A DNA stretch of 64,000 bases from Diadema setosum (GCA_033980235.1 CM067068.1:34325546-34389545), one strand, 5' to 3'. Positions 37,863 through 50,514 are shown, counted from the stretch's first letter. The notes: a model not told the origin generated them from the letters alone. Numbers and translations are program-made.

Positions 37863-38746
37863 GTGTAATGTTCAACCCCTCCCCCTAGCGTTTAGCCTTT
37901 TTTTTCCCCTAACAAAATACAATGGGTAATCATTGCTATTCATTTCTCCATTGTATATGAAACGTGCTACAAGAGGTTTATAGATAGCAAACGCCTGAAT
38001 ATCGCTAGGAAACGAAAGCTGAAGGAGGAGCCTGGTCCGTCAGCAGGAGCATCTGTTTCCTCCCCTAAGACGCTCACATCAAGATCAAGATTTTCTTCTG
38101 GAAGCTCTTCAGGTTCTGCTGTGTTGCCTGTAAAATGCATAAATTTGCAGCAGAGTCAACCTGCTCATTACTTGCCAAGGGAAATAGGTCAATATGATTA
38201 ATATTGAAGCATGAAAACATTGTCATGTTACTATAAGTTGTCCATGATAAAATGGAGCAATATATACACCACTGAAACATTCACACACACACACACAAAG
38301 AACTTCAGTGCAAAGTTCAGAAACAACAGAATGTACTGTATATTCACCAATGCTTTGGTCAATGTGATTAATATTCAAGAATTGACATCTTCAATTTTCA
38401 ATTTTATTCGGCAACTGTATGATACAACATAAAAAAGTGCACATTATAAAAGACATAACATTCAAAGGCCGGGACCCCTTGTAAGCAACTAGTGCTTGTT
38501 ATGGGGCCCCTTTGCAGCAATCAAACAATCAATAACAAAAATGCAATTAAGCATATATTGAAAATTCTGTCATAAGTAGTAAATTAGAAAATACAGAATT
38601 ACGTTACAATAACACATAGACATACGCAAGCATACACTCAGTAAAAAATGCAATGCAAGTGATTGGTAAGAGGGTGAAGAAAGGAAGATAAAGAAAGAAG
38701 AAAAAGTACAGCTGTTGAAGTCTACTCAGTCAAGGATGATAATTTT

Positions 38747-39340
38747 TTAAATAATACGTTTGAATAGGGTTCTGAAACGAGTAAGTGTAGTACTGGATTT
38801 AAGATCAGAAGAAATTAAATTCCATTCATGCGCCCCTGTGAATCGAATAGAATGAGACCTTGTTGTTAAGCGACAACTTGGAACTCGAAGATTATCTTTA
38901 GAACGGGTTGAGTATGCATGGAATGACGAATTTGTTCTAAACATGTTTTGAAAAATGGAAGGGAGTATCCCTTTATGATACTTAAACATGAATACCAACA
39001 CATTAAGTTGCACAAGTTCAAATATAGGAATGATTTTATTTTTAATGAAAAAAGGTAGACTCGGACTTCGAAAATCACTTTTTGTTACAAGCCGTACCGC
39101 ACGTTTTTGTAATCTGAACAGTTTGTCAATATGAACTTTGTATGTCTTGCCCCAAATTTCACTGCAATAGTTAAGGTGAGGTAATATTAAAGCATTGTAA
39201 ATAGAAAGCAATATTTTTCTTGGTAAAAAAGATTTAAGTTTAGATAGAATTCCTATACTTCTCGATATTTTAGCGGTGATGTTTGTAATGTGACACTTCC
39301 AATCGAGAGACTCATGGATTAAAATACCTAAAAAATTTAT
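38747..39340 (-). pseudogene. LINE reverse-transcriptase C-terminal fragment
   Basis: A minus-strand open region of 198 codons with the conserved C-terminal pattern of Jockey/CR1/L2-type reverse transcriptases: FLGI.I...L.W..HI, ...LLSIYNALILPHLNYCSEIWG, then LQKRAVRLV. A 3' UTR with AATAAA (complement at 38403-38408) follows towards about 38390. The catalytic RT domain and endonuclease are missing, so it is 5' truncated and dead. Nothing is recognised in 37863-38390. Confidence 0.75.
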
Positions 39341-39553
39341 CTAAAAAATGTACCAAAGTTGTGCATGATAAAATGTCTTTGTAATAGAGATTGCTTCCTG
39401 TATTTTGAATGCCAATGTTTATGCAACATGTTTTGACTCCTTGCCTCAGTATGTGATTGTTCGCCCTTTAGCAAACATTTCTGCCCACTATTATGATTTG
39501 ATTAGGGTTGAATTATTCTAAGAACAAAGATTTTATCCTAAGTATGGTTTTTT

Positions 39554-41280
39554 ATGCCTCCGCCACGAAGTGGTGCCGGAGGCATTATGTTTTCGGGTTG
39601 TCCGTCCGTCCGTCCGTCCGTCCGTCCGTCCGCTTTCGTTTACGCGATAACTTGAGTAATATTGACTTGAATTCTACCAAACTTGGTCCAAGTATAAAGT
39701 ATGATGGGGCAATTAGTTGATTAGATTTTGAGTGAAATCCGCCAAAGGTCAAAGGCCAAAGGTCAAAGGTCAAGGTGAATTCATGAAATTGTATCCGTTT
39801 ACGCGATAACTCAAGACTGGATCAAGCAAATTTCACCAAACTTTGTCGGAGGATGATGTATGATGGGACAATTACTTGATTATTTTTTTAGCGAAATCGG
39901 ACTGAGGTCAAAGGTCAAAGATCAAGGTCAAATCCTGAAATTTATCTGTTTACGTGATAACTCAAAACGGGATGAAGCAGCTTTCACCAAATTTGGTCCA
40001 AGGATGATGTATGATGGGACAATTAGTTGAGTAGATTTTAGTGACATTGACAAGAGGTCAAAGTTCAAAAGGTCAAGGTCAAATGCTAAATTTGCTGCTA
40101 TTTCCCCCAATATCTATGCAATGCCCTAAGGTATTTTCTTGAAACTTGGTGTAGACATGTACTACTGCATAAAGATTCTCCAGAGAGAGTTTCATGTCAT
40201 AAGGTCAAAGGTCAAAAGGTCAAAGGTTAGGTGAAAATGTTGTAATATCATTTTTCTCACAAATGGTTCAATTCGATGTATCTTCATGGAACGTGGTACA
40301 TATGCATGTACTGACTGGCAGAGATTATCTAGGGAATTTAGGGGTCAAAGGTCAATAGTCATGGGGTAAAAGGTCAAGGTCAACTCCTCAATATTTTACT
40401 ATTTCCCTCATATGTTAGTATATGAAATGCTTGCATTATTAGTTTTCAAACTTAATATATACATGCATTACCTAATGGAGGTTCTCCAGGAAATTTCCAG
40501 CAAGAATGTCAAAGGTCAAAGGTTAAAGGGTGTGTACAGTTCTGGTCGAGGTGAGGATTTAGCTTTTAACATTTTGCGAAATATTCAGAAGCCACTCTAT
40601 GAGATGTCAAAGGGCATGCAGTTCTAAGGGGTATCAAAAGTTTATTCGATGAAAATCGGTTTTGAAATGGCTGAGATATCCAAAAACAAGGTGAAACAAA
40701 GAGATCCTAATAAAGTTGTGGCATGTCGCCTTTTATTATTATCACTTTTTTGGATATCTCAGCCATTTGAAAACGAATTTTCATCAAATAAATGTTGAAT
40801 CCTTCTTAAAATTACATGCTCTTTCATATTTCATAAGAGGCTTTTCATTATCTCGCTTAGGAATGTTCAAAACATGAATCCCCACCTCAACCAGTACTGT
40901 ACAGTCCCTTTAAGGGTCAAAGGCCAGGTTTCAATGCCCTCCCCCCCCAAAAAAAAAAAAATCTATTTTGTACTGTAATTACACTCTTTCTTCATACCTT
41001 TGAAATTACTCAATGCATAAACTTATAAAATGGTCCGTCAGAATTCAAGTAAAAATTCTCAATTCCCCCAATATATGTACCTGCACTCTTCGACAATTAT
41101 AGCAAACCCAGTTCAAGGAAAGTGAACATTCAAGTCATTTCTGACAAACCTGTCATATCAATATTTTACCAGTTATGTGAAACTGTCATGGATCACAGAT
41201 TGTGAAGACATTGTACTATACGCCTATTGGGAGAATCATGTATTATGGCGGAGGCATCAGTCGCCGTAGCGACATTTCTA
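39554..41280. mobile_element. ATGCCTCCGCC element with AGGTCA arrays
   Basis: Left end ATGCCTCCGCC…GTGCCGGAGGCAT, right end GGCGGAGGCAT (41247-41257) with a short trailing stretch. After a (CCGT)n/(GTCC)n tract the body is a series of roughly 120-150 bp units, each with a 'TTTCACCAAACTTGGTC'-like block and runs of AAAGGTCAAAGGTCA. Interrupted at 40523-40913 by a MITE. No transposase ORF. Confidence 0.65.
40523..40913. mobile_element. Palindromic MITE family 2, copy nested in AGGTCA element
   Basis: TTAA-bounded and very similar to 7318-7719. Removing it restores the continuous host repeat AAAGGTTAAGGGTCAAAGG. Confidence 0.85.
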
Positions 41281-41283
41281 GTT

Positions 41284-42218
41284 TTTTCATGAAACTGAAT
41301 GACTACAATTAAAATTTGTTTCTCCCACTCTGGAAAAAAAAAATGTAACTATTATTAATACTGAAACAGAATGTTCATGTAGAAAGGTCAGTACAATGTA
41401 GGTGTGAGTACAAAATCAGTTTGCTAAAACTAATACCAGCCAAATGAAAATTGTGCATAAGTTGAGTCAGGTTTGCACAGATCCTCTGATATTGGAAGTT
41501 AATTGCAATGTTATCATAATTTTTAATGCCAAACCTGTTTTATTCTCTCCAAGATTTTCGGGTACACATTGCCTCCAATACAGAATCAACAGTTTTCACT
41601 CATGAATGGGTAAACTATAATTTTGCCTTTATTTTATATATTGGCATTTTTCAAAACTTTTACACCCTTTCAAGGATATTTGGACCATGGAATGTTCCAG
41701 GAAATTTATTAAAACTAGAAAATTTGACTGATTATCATTTTGAGCTATCTTACATGAAAGGAGGTAGTGTCCCACCATGTTGTAACCTAATGATAGCAAT
41801 GAAAACTTCAGGAAATTTTTATGAAGATTAAATTTTCTAAAGTACTGTATAATATTTCATGAACAACGTGATTGCTTTGTGATCTAAATATATCAAAGCT
41901 TCTTAAGAAGAAGAAGAAGAAAAGAAAAACATGTTTACTGATAAACAATATGATCTGTTTGATAGTAATGTCTCATGTGTGTAAATGAGTTTGTATGTTT
42001 GCGTGTGAGTATATATAATATGTCAGCGTTTTTATGCACCTGTGTATGTGTAATGCACTGATCAATACATGTATTACTATCATCGTGTGTGTTCATGTTT
42101 ATGATAATCTTTTTTATGATGCTGATGTGATAAATGGCCAAGGCATGTAGAATAATATTCTAATACACTTGGGTATATTGAATCTTCATAACTATGTGTG
42201 TGCGTATGTGTGTGTGCA

Positions 42219-42257
<39 letters not shown>

Positions 42258-42600
42258 AATAAGATTCTCCCACATGCACGCGGACACACACACAAACGCT
42301 CTGAATTTTTTTTTTTGCCTTGAATAATTAGTCATTTGATTGATAACATGTCTTTGAACAGAATATAAGGCATTTGCCTTGACCTCTGACGGTCAGTCAG
42401 TGCTCTCTCTCTCTCTCATAGCTGTATGGTCTCGAACCACTTTGCTCTTGTCCTCCTTTGCATAGCCAGCATCAGGAAAAGCTGAAACATGAGATATAAT
42501 GCAACTATTAAACCAAAACTTCACTTTTTTCTAGGTATATGGCTAAAAGCAGTGCTTTACAAATGTGTATAATATGTATTTCAGCTTAGAAACACTATGG
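41284..42600. other. Unassigned intergenic stretch with GT microsatellite
   Basis: No gene is recognised. The 101-codon frame at 41526-41831 has no recognisable motif and could be chance. A (GT)n tract is at 42224-42255. Confidence 0.6.
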
Positions 42601-42606
42601 GAACTA

Positions 42607-43229
42607 TACTGCAGCTAGCAGCCCCATACGCATAGCGTCATGGGGCTGTGAACTGTAGCATACAGGATCATGACGAATGTTTTATCGCGGACAAAATTAA
42701 TATCAACTTGAATCGGAAAAAAAAAATCTTCAATTTGAAGACTTATCAATAAATTTGAAGTACTGATAACAGAGTTCGTGTAAGGTTTGCTTCTACCAAT
42801 AGTTCCTTTCTGTTCAAATTGATGACTAAATGTGACTCGGTCGAGAGGAAACTGGGAGAGCTACACTGAATTGACGGCCAGCGCATGCGCACACAGACAT
42901 CTTATCCAGGCAATGGATTCGAAATTCTTGTGCGCAGTGATGTGTGCGCCTGCGCTGACCGTCAATAAAATTCAGCGTAGCTCTCCCACAGATTCCTCTC
43001 GACCTAGTCATTTTAAGTCATCAATTCGAACAGAAAATGACTATTTGTAGAACCAAACCTTGCACGAACCGTGTTGTCAATACTTCAACCTTACTTGTAA
43101 GTCTTCAAATTGAAGAATATTTGTTCGATTTAAGGTTGACATTGTCCGCGATACTACCCTGTCATGATCCTAAATGCTACAATCCGCAGCCCCATTACGA
43201 TATGTGTATTGGGCTGCTGGTCGCAGTTT
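42607..43229. mobile_element. Palindromic element with CAGCAGCCCC ends
   Basis: A 0.62-kb foldback: ends ACTGCAGCTAGCAGCCCC and GGGCTGCTGGTCGCAGTT, mirrored blocks TCTTCAATTTGAAGA/TCTTCAAATTGAAGA, GACTCGGTCGAGAGGA and GGGAGAGCTACACTGAATT around a centre near 42920 with CAGCGCATGCGC arms. Its right half recurs at about 20865-21265. Confidence 0.75.
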
Positions 43230-44149
43230 ATAAAATATGGATTTTCGCAAAAACTACAGGATAATTCGAGGAGAACTTTTTACAGTATATTTAGGATGTA
43301 CAAAACATCACATTTCCGCATTCAGAAAGTAGTGCCAGTGTTCCTGGAACGAAACCCATTTTCTAAGCCTCTTTTTTAGCTTCACCCCATGGCCTAAATG
43401 TACTTTACATTGTAAGTTTCATCGCAAAGCGTGAAGAGCAGGCAACCTGTCCACAGGACATTTCGCCACATGCGCTGCATGTACGTTGCTGCTTTGCCCG
43501 CTTCCCTTCCAAATATCCGTAGGTAATATTGATGCCGTCCCTTCAAAAAGTCCTTCATAGGGGGTCAAAATCCTAACCCCTTTCCATCCGTATTAAAAGG
43601 GGATAGTATCTCTAAAAATCAACACGCTGGTTGACCGCCTGAATGCATGACCTGTGTGTGTGTGTGTGTGGGGGGGGGGGGGGGGTCGGTCCTCCAAGTC
43701 AAATGGAGTAATAGGGATATCAAAAGAAATAAATCTTGTCTCAAAATCGAATTTCGATTCAAATTCACAAACAGGTACGTAACAATTCACAATTATTAAC
43801 GATAATTTGAGAATGGGGAAGCTTATATTCACAAATAAATCCACAAATATTTCATAAATCTTTCATAAAATAAAAACAATTTATGATAATGTACAACAGT
43901 GGCAAAAACAAAGAAACAAACAATAAGGCTGAAGGGGGGGTAAAAATTATCGGAATTTTCATGTACATGTATCCTATGGCATGCAAACGATATCATTAAC
44001 TATAGGGATTTAATATCTTAAAACAAAGTGCCTTAAACAACATAAGTCAGAATAAGAAAGACAAGATATCGGGAAAAAAGGGGTGGTTGAGAAAAAGATC
44101 GGATACATACAGGTGTACACATGCAACCTCCTTTCGAAAAACCAAATCA

Positions 44150-45250
44150 AACAAGATTAAAAACAAAACATGATGATGACGCGGACATTTATTAAGTGGA
44201 AATACAAAAATTTTCGGCTCGCTCGCTGCGCTCGCTTGCCAAAATTTGTCAAAAAGAAAAGAAAAGAAGATAAGACCAAAACGTGATGATGACGCGGAAA
44301 AATGACAATGTCTATTGTGTTCACGCATGGTATTTTACATTTAGCAGGCAAAATGTTACACGGACCATGCAGCGGCTGCAATTTCTTCCGCCTTGAAGCA
44401 ATTGCCGATTGGATCAAAAAGAGGGCGCCAACGGTTTCGAAAGTAGGGGAAGGGGGAGGCGCAAAAAAACCAAATCAAACAAGATAAGAACAAAACCTAA
44501 TAATGACGCAGAATATAGAAATTTCGGCTCACTCGCTCGTACTAATCAGTATTATTTTACAAGTCCTCAGTGTGTTGGTATAAATCGTTATTTATAAGGC
44601 CGTCACTTTATCTCTATGGGAATTGTAGATTTGAAAAGGAAAAAATGACAAGAATTCCATGTTTTGTAAGCTGATATCTCAAAAATTTTCGGCTCGCTCG
44701 CTTCGCTCGCTCGCCAAAATTTATAAAAAAGAGATAAGAAGAAAACGTAATGATGACGCGGAAATATGGAAATTTCGGCTCACTCGCTGGTACATTAAGA
44801 GTATTTTCAAGTCCTCATTTTGTTGGTATAAATCGTTATCTATCACTCTATAAAGCCGTCACTACTTGATTAGAATTGTAAGATTTAATAAGAAAAAAAT
44901 TACAAGAATTCCATGTTTTGTTAGCTAAGATGCAAAATTTTTCGGCTCGCTCGCTGCGCTCGCTCGCTAAAATTTTATATAAAAAAAGAGATAAGAACAA
45001 AACGTGATGATGACGCGGAAATATACAAATTTTGCCTCACTCGCTCGTATTAATTAAGATTATTTTTTCAAGTCCTCAGTTTGTTAGTATAAATCGTTAT
45101 CTATAAGTCCGTCACTATATCTTGATTAGATTTGTAAGATTTATTAATAAAAAAATGACAAGAATTCCATGTTTTGTAAGCTGAAATACAAGAATTTTCG
45201 GCTCTCTCGCTGCGTTCGCTCGCCAAAATTTATCAAAATTTATTATACTT
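44150..45250. repeat. Tandem array of about 250-bp units
   Basis: Blocks AATTTTCGGCTCGCTCGC and TGATGATGACGCGGAAATAT recur at about 44210, 44688, 44935 and 45192, with a variant half-unit (AATTTCGGCTCACTCGCT) between. Spacing 247-257 bp, one interval about double. The units contain TGCGCTCGC(T/C)CGCCAAAATTT. The 43230-44150 stretch has no recognisable feature apart from a GT/G-run near 43653-43686. Confidence 0.75.
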
Positions 45251-45508
45251 GAATCACCCTCAAAACCCCCCTTTTAAGTGCTTGAAAAAGCATATCATGT
45301 GGACTTTTTGTAAAGTCCCTCCCGGGATGGGGTTGGGGTTGAACACTTTTTCAGATATTAGGGGCGCAATTTTCGCGCTAGCTTGCCCCGGGCGCCGTTT
45401 TCCCTAGATACGCCACTGGATGGCTAGTAACCAAAGAGATTTTTCTCCTCCCCACCACTAGAGGGCGGACTCTACAATGGAGTCAGTGATTTCATGGACG
45501 CCGCCAGC

Positions 45509-45740
45509 GTTTTTTTTTTGAAGACGGCACAGATTGGGGCATGGCGCGTGTTAAACCTATGGGAAAAACGTTGGGTTAGGGTTTTTGGTTATGGTTATGG
45601 TTATGGTTAGGGTTAGGGTTGGGGTTAGGATTAGGGTTAGGGTTAGGATTAGGATTAGGGTTAGGTTTAGGGATAGGGTCCCCGATAGATTTTTAGTTTC
45701 CCCAATCTGTGCCGTCTAAAAAAAAAAAAAAAAACACGCG
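45509..45740. mobile_element. Small TIR element carrying a telomere-like tract
   Basis: Ends are inverted (poly-T then GACGGCACAGATTGGGG; complement at about 45699-45737). A shared GCCGCCAGCG flanks it (45499-45508 and about 45742-45751). Confidence 0.6.
45583..45680. repeat. Interstitial telomere-like (TTAGGG)n tract
   Basis: About 100 bp of TTAGGG with GGTTAT and GGATTA variants, enclosed within the TIR element 45509-45740. Confidence 0.85.
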
Positions 45741-45956
45741 GGCCGCCAGCGAATATTTTTTCCGTACATGGAAACGCTACAGTACATGAATTATTCATAA
45801 GTTTAGCTGAAATTTTGAAGTGCGCAGGCGCGTGGACTCTGCCAGCTTGGCCAACTTGTACACAATGAACGGACTCGACTAGTGAGACTCGCACAGCCCT
45901 ACTCTCTGTGTACACAAATACATGCAGTAGTAGTAGTACCTGTGTATGTGTGTGTA

Positions 45957-45994
<38 letters not shown>

Positions 45995-46846
45995 GTGCAT
46001 ACATTCGAGCGTAAACATGTCACTGACTACACTCACGATCGAGGTTCGTCCGATCTCAATGAACAACATGCAGGGAAAATGACCTTGTACGTCTGATACA
46101 ATCACGCTGACAATACCACCTAACCAATGTTACTTCTAATCAACTGATCAGTTTGAAAACACGCTCTAATCAACTGATCAGTTTGAAAACACAGAACTAG
46201 ACTCTGCTAAAGTTCAATCTACTATCATTAGTTTACATGTGGATTTGTAATGATCTCATCGTTGTAATTCGAAAGTGCACTCAAGATGTTCGACCTCGAG
46301 TCACCATGACATGTGCACTGGCAGCACTAAAAAGTCGATTGTGAATACACGTCCGCTTCGTGGTACGGAGTAGGCCAACTGTACGTGGTATCGCTGGTAG
46401 CGGTGTATTTACTACCCGATCCACAAAAAGGGTCGTGCAAAAGATTTCGAAAGAGCTCTTATTTGGCCATTTATGCATGTACGAATAGTGGTAATGTGGC
46501 ATCAATTCCACAAGCCTATGGCTGTAGAAGTTGTGACTTTTAAAGTTTTATATTTCACGTGAACTACCAATGTACCTGCTCTCCTCCACGCTGGCTGCCC
46601 TGGCTGACAATCACGATGCTCTCCGCCGCGCCGCTAGCTCCCCGCATATTTTCGAGCTCGGTTACGATGATGTATGTAGATAATGTACAGTATGCGAGTC
46701 CGCTCATCCTGTACAAATTGGCCAAGCCATAGAAATTTAGCAGAGTCCACGCGCCTGCGCACTTCAAAATTTCAGCTAAACTTATGAATAATTCATGTTC
46801 TGTAGCGTTTCCATATGTACGGAAAAAATATTCGCGGGCCGCCATA
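45741..46846. mobile_element. 1.1-kb element with about 130-bp inverted ends
   Basis: GGGCCGCC..AATATTTTTTCCG…GCGCAGGCGCGTGGACTC and onwards to CTTGGCCAA.TTGTACA (45741-45870) is repeated in reverse complement at about 46710-46846. The interior has a GT tract (45961-45993) and a tandem CTAATCAACTGATCAGTTTG repeat (46137-46192). Confidence 0.65.
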
Positions 46847-47356
46847 GCTCACTTAACAATGGCGGACTTTGCGTACTATGTATACATTTCCACAGCGCGT
46901 ATTACGCGAACTTCTAAACTTTTGCGCGAGTACGCACTTGATTTTGGCTGCTCCTCGGTTGCTCCTTTGCTAGCGTGTTAGCACGAGGGGTGAGCCTACC
47001 GTTGTACCGCCTCGTTGTCATCCAATGCTCCCCTTGCGCTCACAAAACGATAGTACAGGGCGTATGAAGACTCCGCACTCTAGCAGTCACTGGGGAAAAT
47101 CTCTTTGGTAGTAACTGATCAGTGGGAATCAGTGGGAATGCTGGGGAATGTTGTTCCAATCCTTGTGGGATTCGTTGAGAGTACATCATATATATATTGT
47201 TCTGTGAAAACTATTTGCTTCAGAATGGTCTCATATTCAAGTAATGTTCAGTTTAAGACCCCGTCATTGTACAGACATGCTAACCTGGAAACATCAAACT
47301 GCACATTACCTGAATATGAGACCATTCTGAAGCAAATAATCTTCACACAAGAATAG

Positions 47357-48605
47357 TGTCACGTGAGTGACTTTTTTTTTCTCTCTGCTACTCTGACACC
47401 GAAAGAAACGGAAATTCAAACTGTTTGCATGCAGTTATGTCCGAGTTTAATCTTTCAATTTCTTTGTAGCTTTCTCGTTCACAGCATATAACAATACATT
47501 GGGCATAAAAGATAGTCGGAAACAAATTAAAAATACATAACTGGGTTATCTTGGGTGACTTGAACCGGTGATCCCCTCAGCTCGGCTCAGTCGTCATCGA
47601 TGCCCGATGCCCTCGTCGTCGACCTCGGCACAGTCGCTTGGCTTGTCTCTTGGAAGCATCCCCTGACTTGGCCACTCAGCTAGACGCTACCCTATCGGCG
47701 GTCCTCTCAGCTCCTCGGCCTTCTCTAGTCCCTGCTACCACGCAGACTCCTGCCTTGACCCGTGTTGCCCGAGCTCAAGCGACGGCGAGCATCAAATGGA
47801 GATCGAGCTCTGACCCAAAATTCGGCTAATAACTGTCAAAGTTCAGTTTATATCGGCAGCTGGAGCTCGCATCTCACCGACGTGGAAAACCCCCAGAAAA
47901 ACTACTGCTGCCTATGCGGAGATCTATGCTGGATGTCTGATTAAAGTGTCTCTCCCCGATCCTCTACATTACTCAGCTTTTTATTAGCTTCCCTAACCAT
48001 AGGTGTTCACACTTAGTCCCTTACACTCCCATACACTTGCTTTTTCATGCCTTTCCTACACTAGAGAATCATCCAATCATCATGCTTACATATAGCCCTA
48101 TTAAAACTATACACAATATGTCTAGCCATCGTCTAGACTGCTGTTACATAACATCTTTACTCATGAACTTGTGAATAAATTACAACCAACACCCTAGTGA
48201 CACTGACATAGCTGAGCCTGGACTGAGCTAGAGAACATTCCTAGCCACCACCTGGATGGGAGCTATTGCATAACACCTCTATTCACTCAATTTCTATAGT
48301 CCGAACTAATACATAATACCGCAAACCGGGCATGCTGTTGCCATGCTATTTCTTTAACTTTTGCTTTGTCTCATTTCATGTGACTGCCCTGTCTGAATCT
48401 GACTGATTTAGACATGCTGTTGCTATGCCAGTTTATTCCTTTACTTTTACTTTGTCTCATTTAATGTGAATTTCCAGACAGTCACTTTCTCGTAGTTTGA
48501 CCTAGTGGCTTTCTAGGACAGCTTTAAAACTCTAAATCTTTGCAAACTCAAACAAATTCGATTTTACTTCACTGGCAAAACCAAAGATAAATTTCTCTCC
48601 TGACA
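47357..48605. mobile_element. Probable solo LTR (1249 bp)
   Basis: Begins TGTCA and ends TGACA, i.e. the TG…CA of an LTR, and is flanked by an exact 5-bp duplication AATAG (47352-47356 and 48606-48610). It lies cleanly within MITE 1. No reverse transcriptase, primer-binding site or second LTR is present, as expected after LTR-LTR recombination. The short frames inside have no recognisable domain. Confidence 0.75.
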
Positions 48606-48719
48606 AATAGATACATAATGCACTCTTAAATGAATCCCACAAGGATTGGAACAATCATCCTTCAGCATGCACTGATTCCCACTGATCAGTTACTAGCCAT
48701 CCCCTTTAAAAGAAGAGCC

Positions 48720-50514
48720 GATTAACTAGAATTGTACAAGAAAAAAAAAATTAAAAACCGAGACACAGCGCAAACATCGTTTTGTAGTTGAATTAAATGG
48801 TTCCTCCTTCAGAGTAGAGGAATATAGATCACCAATGGTGTTCTCAGTGAAGTCATTGAATACGTCATGTACTTGTATGAATATATCATCAATTATGACT
48901 GGTATGCTAGTGTTCGTGACTAATAGAAATTGTGTTACTGATGTATTTGTGTAGTGATTTAGCAGTTTTCATCATGTAAGAGTTTTAAGTTTTAAGAGGA
49001 TTAGTTGTTGCTGGTGCAAGTGTGAACAAGCCATGGTCAGTACGTCTTTCAATGTCTTTCACTTTCCCAAGTCTTTAAAGTTCCTCACGTTTGGCCAGTT
49101 CCTCACTTTTTGATAAGGAAATTTAAAAAGGAATCATTCAGGGATCGTCCCCAAAGTTTGGTCCTCAGAGCGACTGCTCTGGCATTTTTAAAATACTTTC
49201 ACTTTCGCCTGACTGCAGGGATCATCTTCAGTTTTGTGAAAGTTTGCATTGTAAAAGATTTTACGGAAATTATCTGTTTTATAAAAAAAAAGGGGGAAAA
49301 TACAAAATTGAGCAGACGAGAGAGAGAGAGAGAGAAAGAGAGAACCTGGCAATTTGAAAATTAAAGGGAAACTATTAAAGAAGTTAGATTTTTTTTTTTT
49401 CGCAGCGTATACTCAGACTACCGCTTTTCCTTTTACCTTGAAATACTTGCAAAAGAAGTGAACGAATTTTTATGTTCAGGTTTGATATTATAATCCAGTT
49501 GTGTTTCGATTCATGGATATAAAAACAGAGACTGATGAAATCATGTGTTTTTATATGCTATTTTATGGAATCATTTGTATTTTACATGATCGCCTAAGGT
49601 TAAGTTATGTTGCTTGTTAGTAAAGGAGAATCTTACGGTCGATTATGAGAAACTGCTGCGAAAGAATATCAAGATTGATTGTGGCGAGCTATAATTAACC
49701 TCCGATATTATAGACTCTTTGAGGTATAAATCAAGTTTCATATTGAGCGAGGGAGATTATTAAGTACAATGATGAAGAATTAGATATTTATATCAGCAAT
49801 TTGCATGTGTCATTCACATTGTGTTGATGAATCACTAAAGTAAGAGACGTGTTAGATGATATTATGACTGTGAATGATATAATCATTGAAAATCAGTATG
49901 ATTTATACCAGAATAAAAAGATAAACTTTCATGCTTGCATAAGTCGTGACTGGAAGTGTTAATTTTCTCTGCTTATACATCCGTTTAAAGTACCCCCTAC
50001 CGCATCGGGATCTGGGTAAATATGTAGACCGGAGAGAAAGCCTATTTCTCTAATGATTGAGTTGTTTATTTGGTTGTTTGACAATATGTCAAACTTCAGA
50101 TTCCAAAAACCCTCGAATTTTGTTTACATGAAAATGGTGGAAACGTCCTACTCATTAAAAAAGAAAGGCAACGTTCGACGAACATGATGCATTCTGTAAT
50201 CGGTTTAGTACGATAGCTTCACCGTTCTTCCACTATACGTTGTTGATTTTTTAAATTAGTTTTGTGAACTCTTTGCTCACATCAGCTTGACGTTCCGTTT
50301 CCGCGCTTTAAAATGTGCGCGCGCATACTCCATCTGTACCATCTTTTTGATCCCAGCACTGATGTCGCCCGCGCTAAAAAGAATACCATTCTATGCACAC
50401 CCTACTGCACCTGCAGCAGCGTGTATTGATATCATAGGAGCTAGCCCAGGGAGCTAGGCGTTGATATTGTTTACATGCCTGTCTATATGTTCAGAATACC
50501 TTTGTCATCACGCC
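48720..50514. other. Intergenic stretch upstream of gene C, no recognised gene
   Basis: AT-rich with a short (GA)n tract at 49318-49342. The last few hundred bases presumably hold the gene C promoter and 5' UTR, but no TATA box or initiator can be placed with confidence. Confidence 0.5.

Larger units (their letters stand above)
45432..47107. mobile_element. hAT-like TIR insertion in MITE 1
   Basis: Inverted ends CAAAGAGATTTTTCTCC and GGGGAAAATCTCTTTG; flanking octamers CTAGTAAC and GTAGTAAC (7 of 8). No transposase is seen. Contains two further inserts (45509-45740 and a 1.1-kb region with long inverted repeats). Confidence 0.75.
45414..48719. mobile_element. Palindromic MITE family 1, split by two insertions
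   Basis: Three pieces are collinear with the 366-bp foldback: the left tip (GGATGGCTAGTAAC, 45414-45431), the main body (47108-47356) and the right arm (48606-48719, ending TTAA). Inserts of 1.68 kb and 1.25 kb separate them. The left TTAA is lost. Confidence 0.85.

Noticed and set aside
41526..41831. A 101-codon plus-strand frame
   Set aside because: No recognisable domain, no paralogue and no clear splice or Kozak support; kept only as unassigned sequence.
44210..45230. CRISPR-like regular repeats
   Set aside because: Units are about 250 bp and internally diverged in a eukaryotic intergenic region; this is a tandem satellite-type array.
46564..46845. Minus-strand frame of 93 codons
   Set aside because: It mostly covers the long inverted end of a transposon, not a gene.
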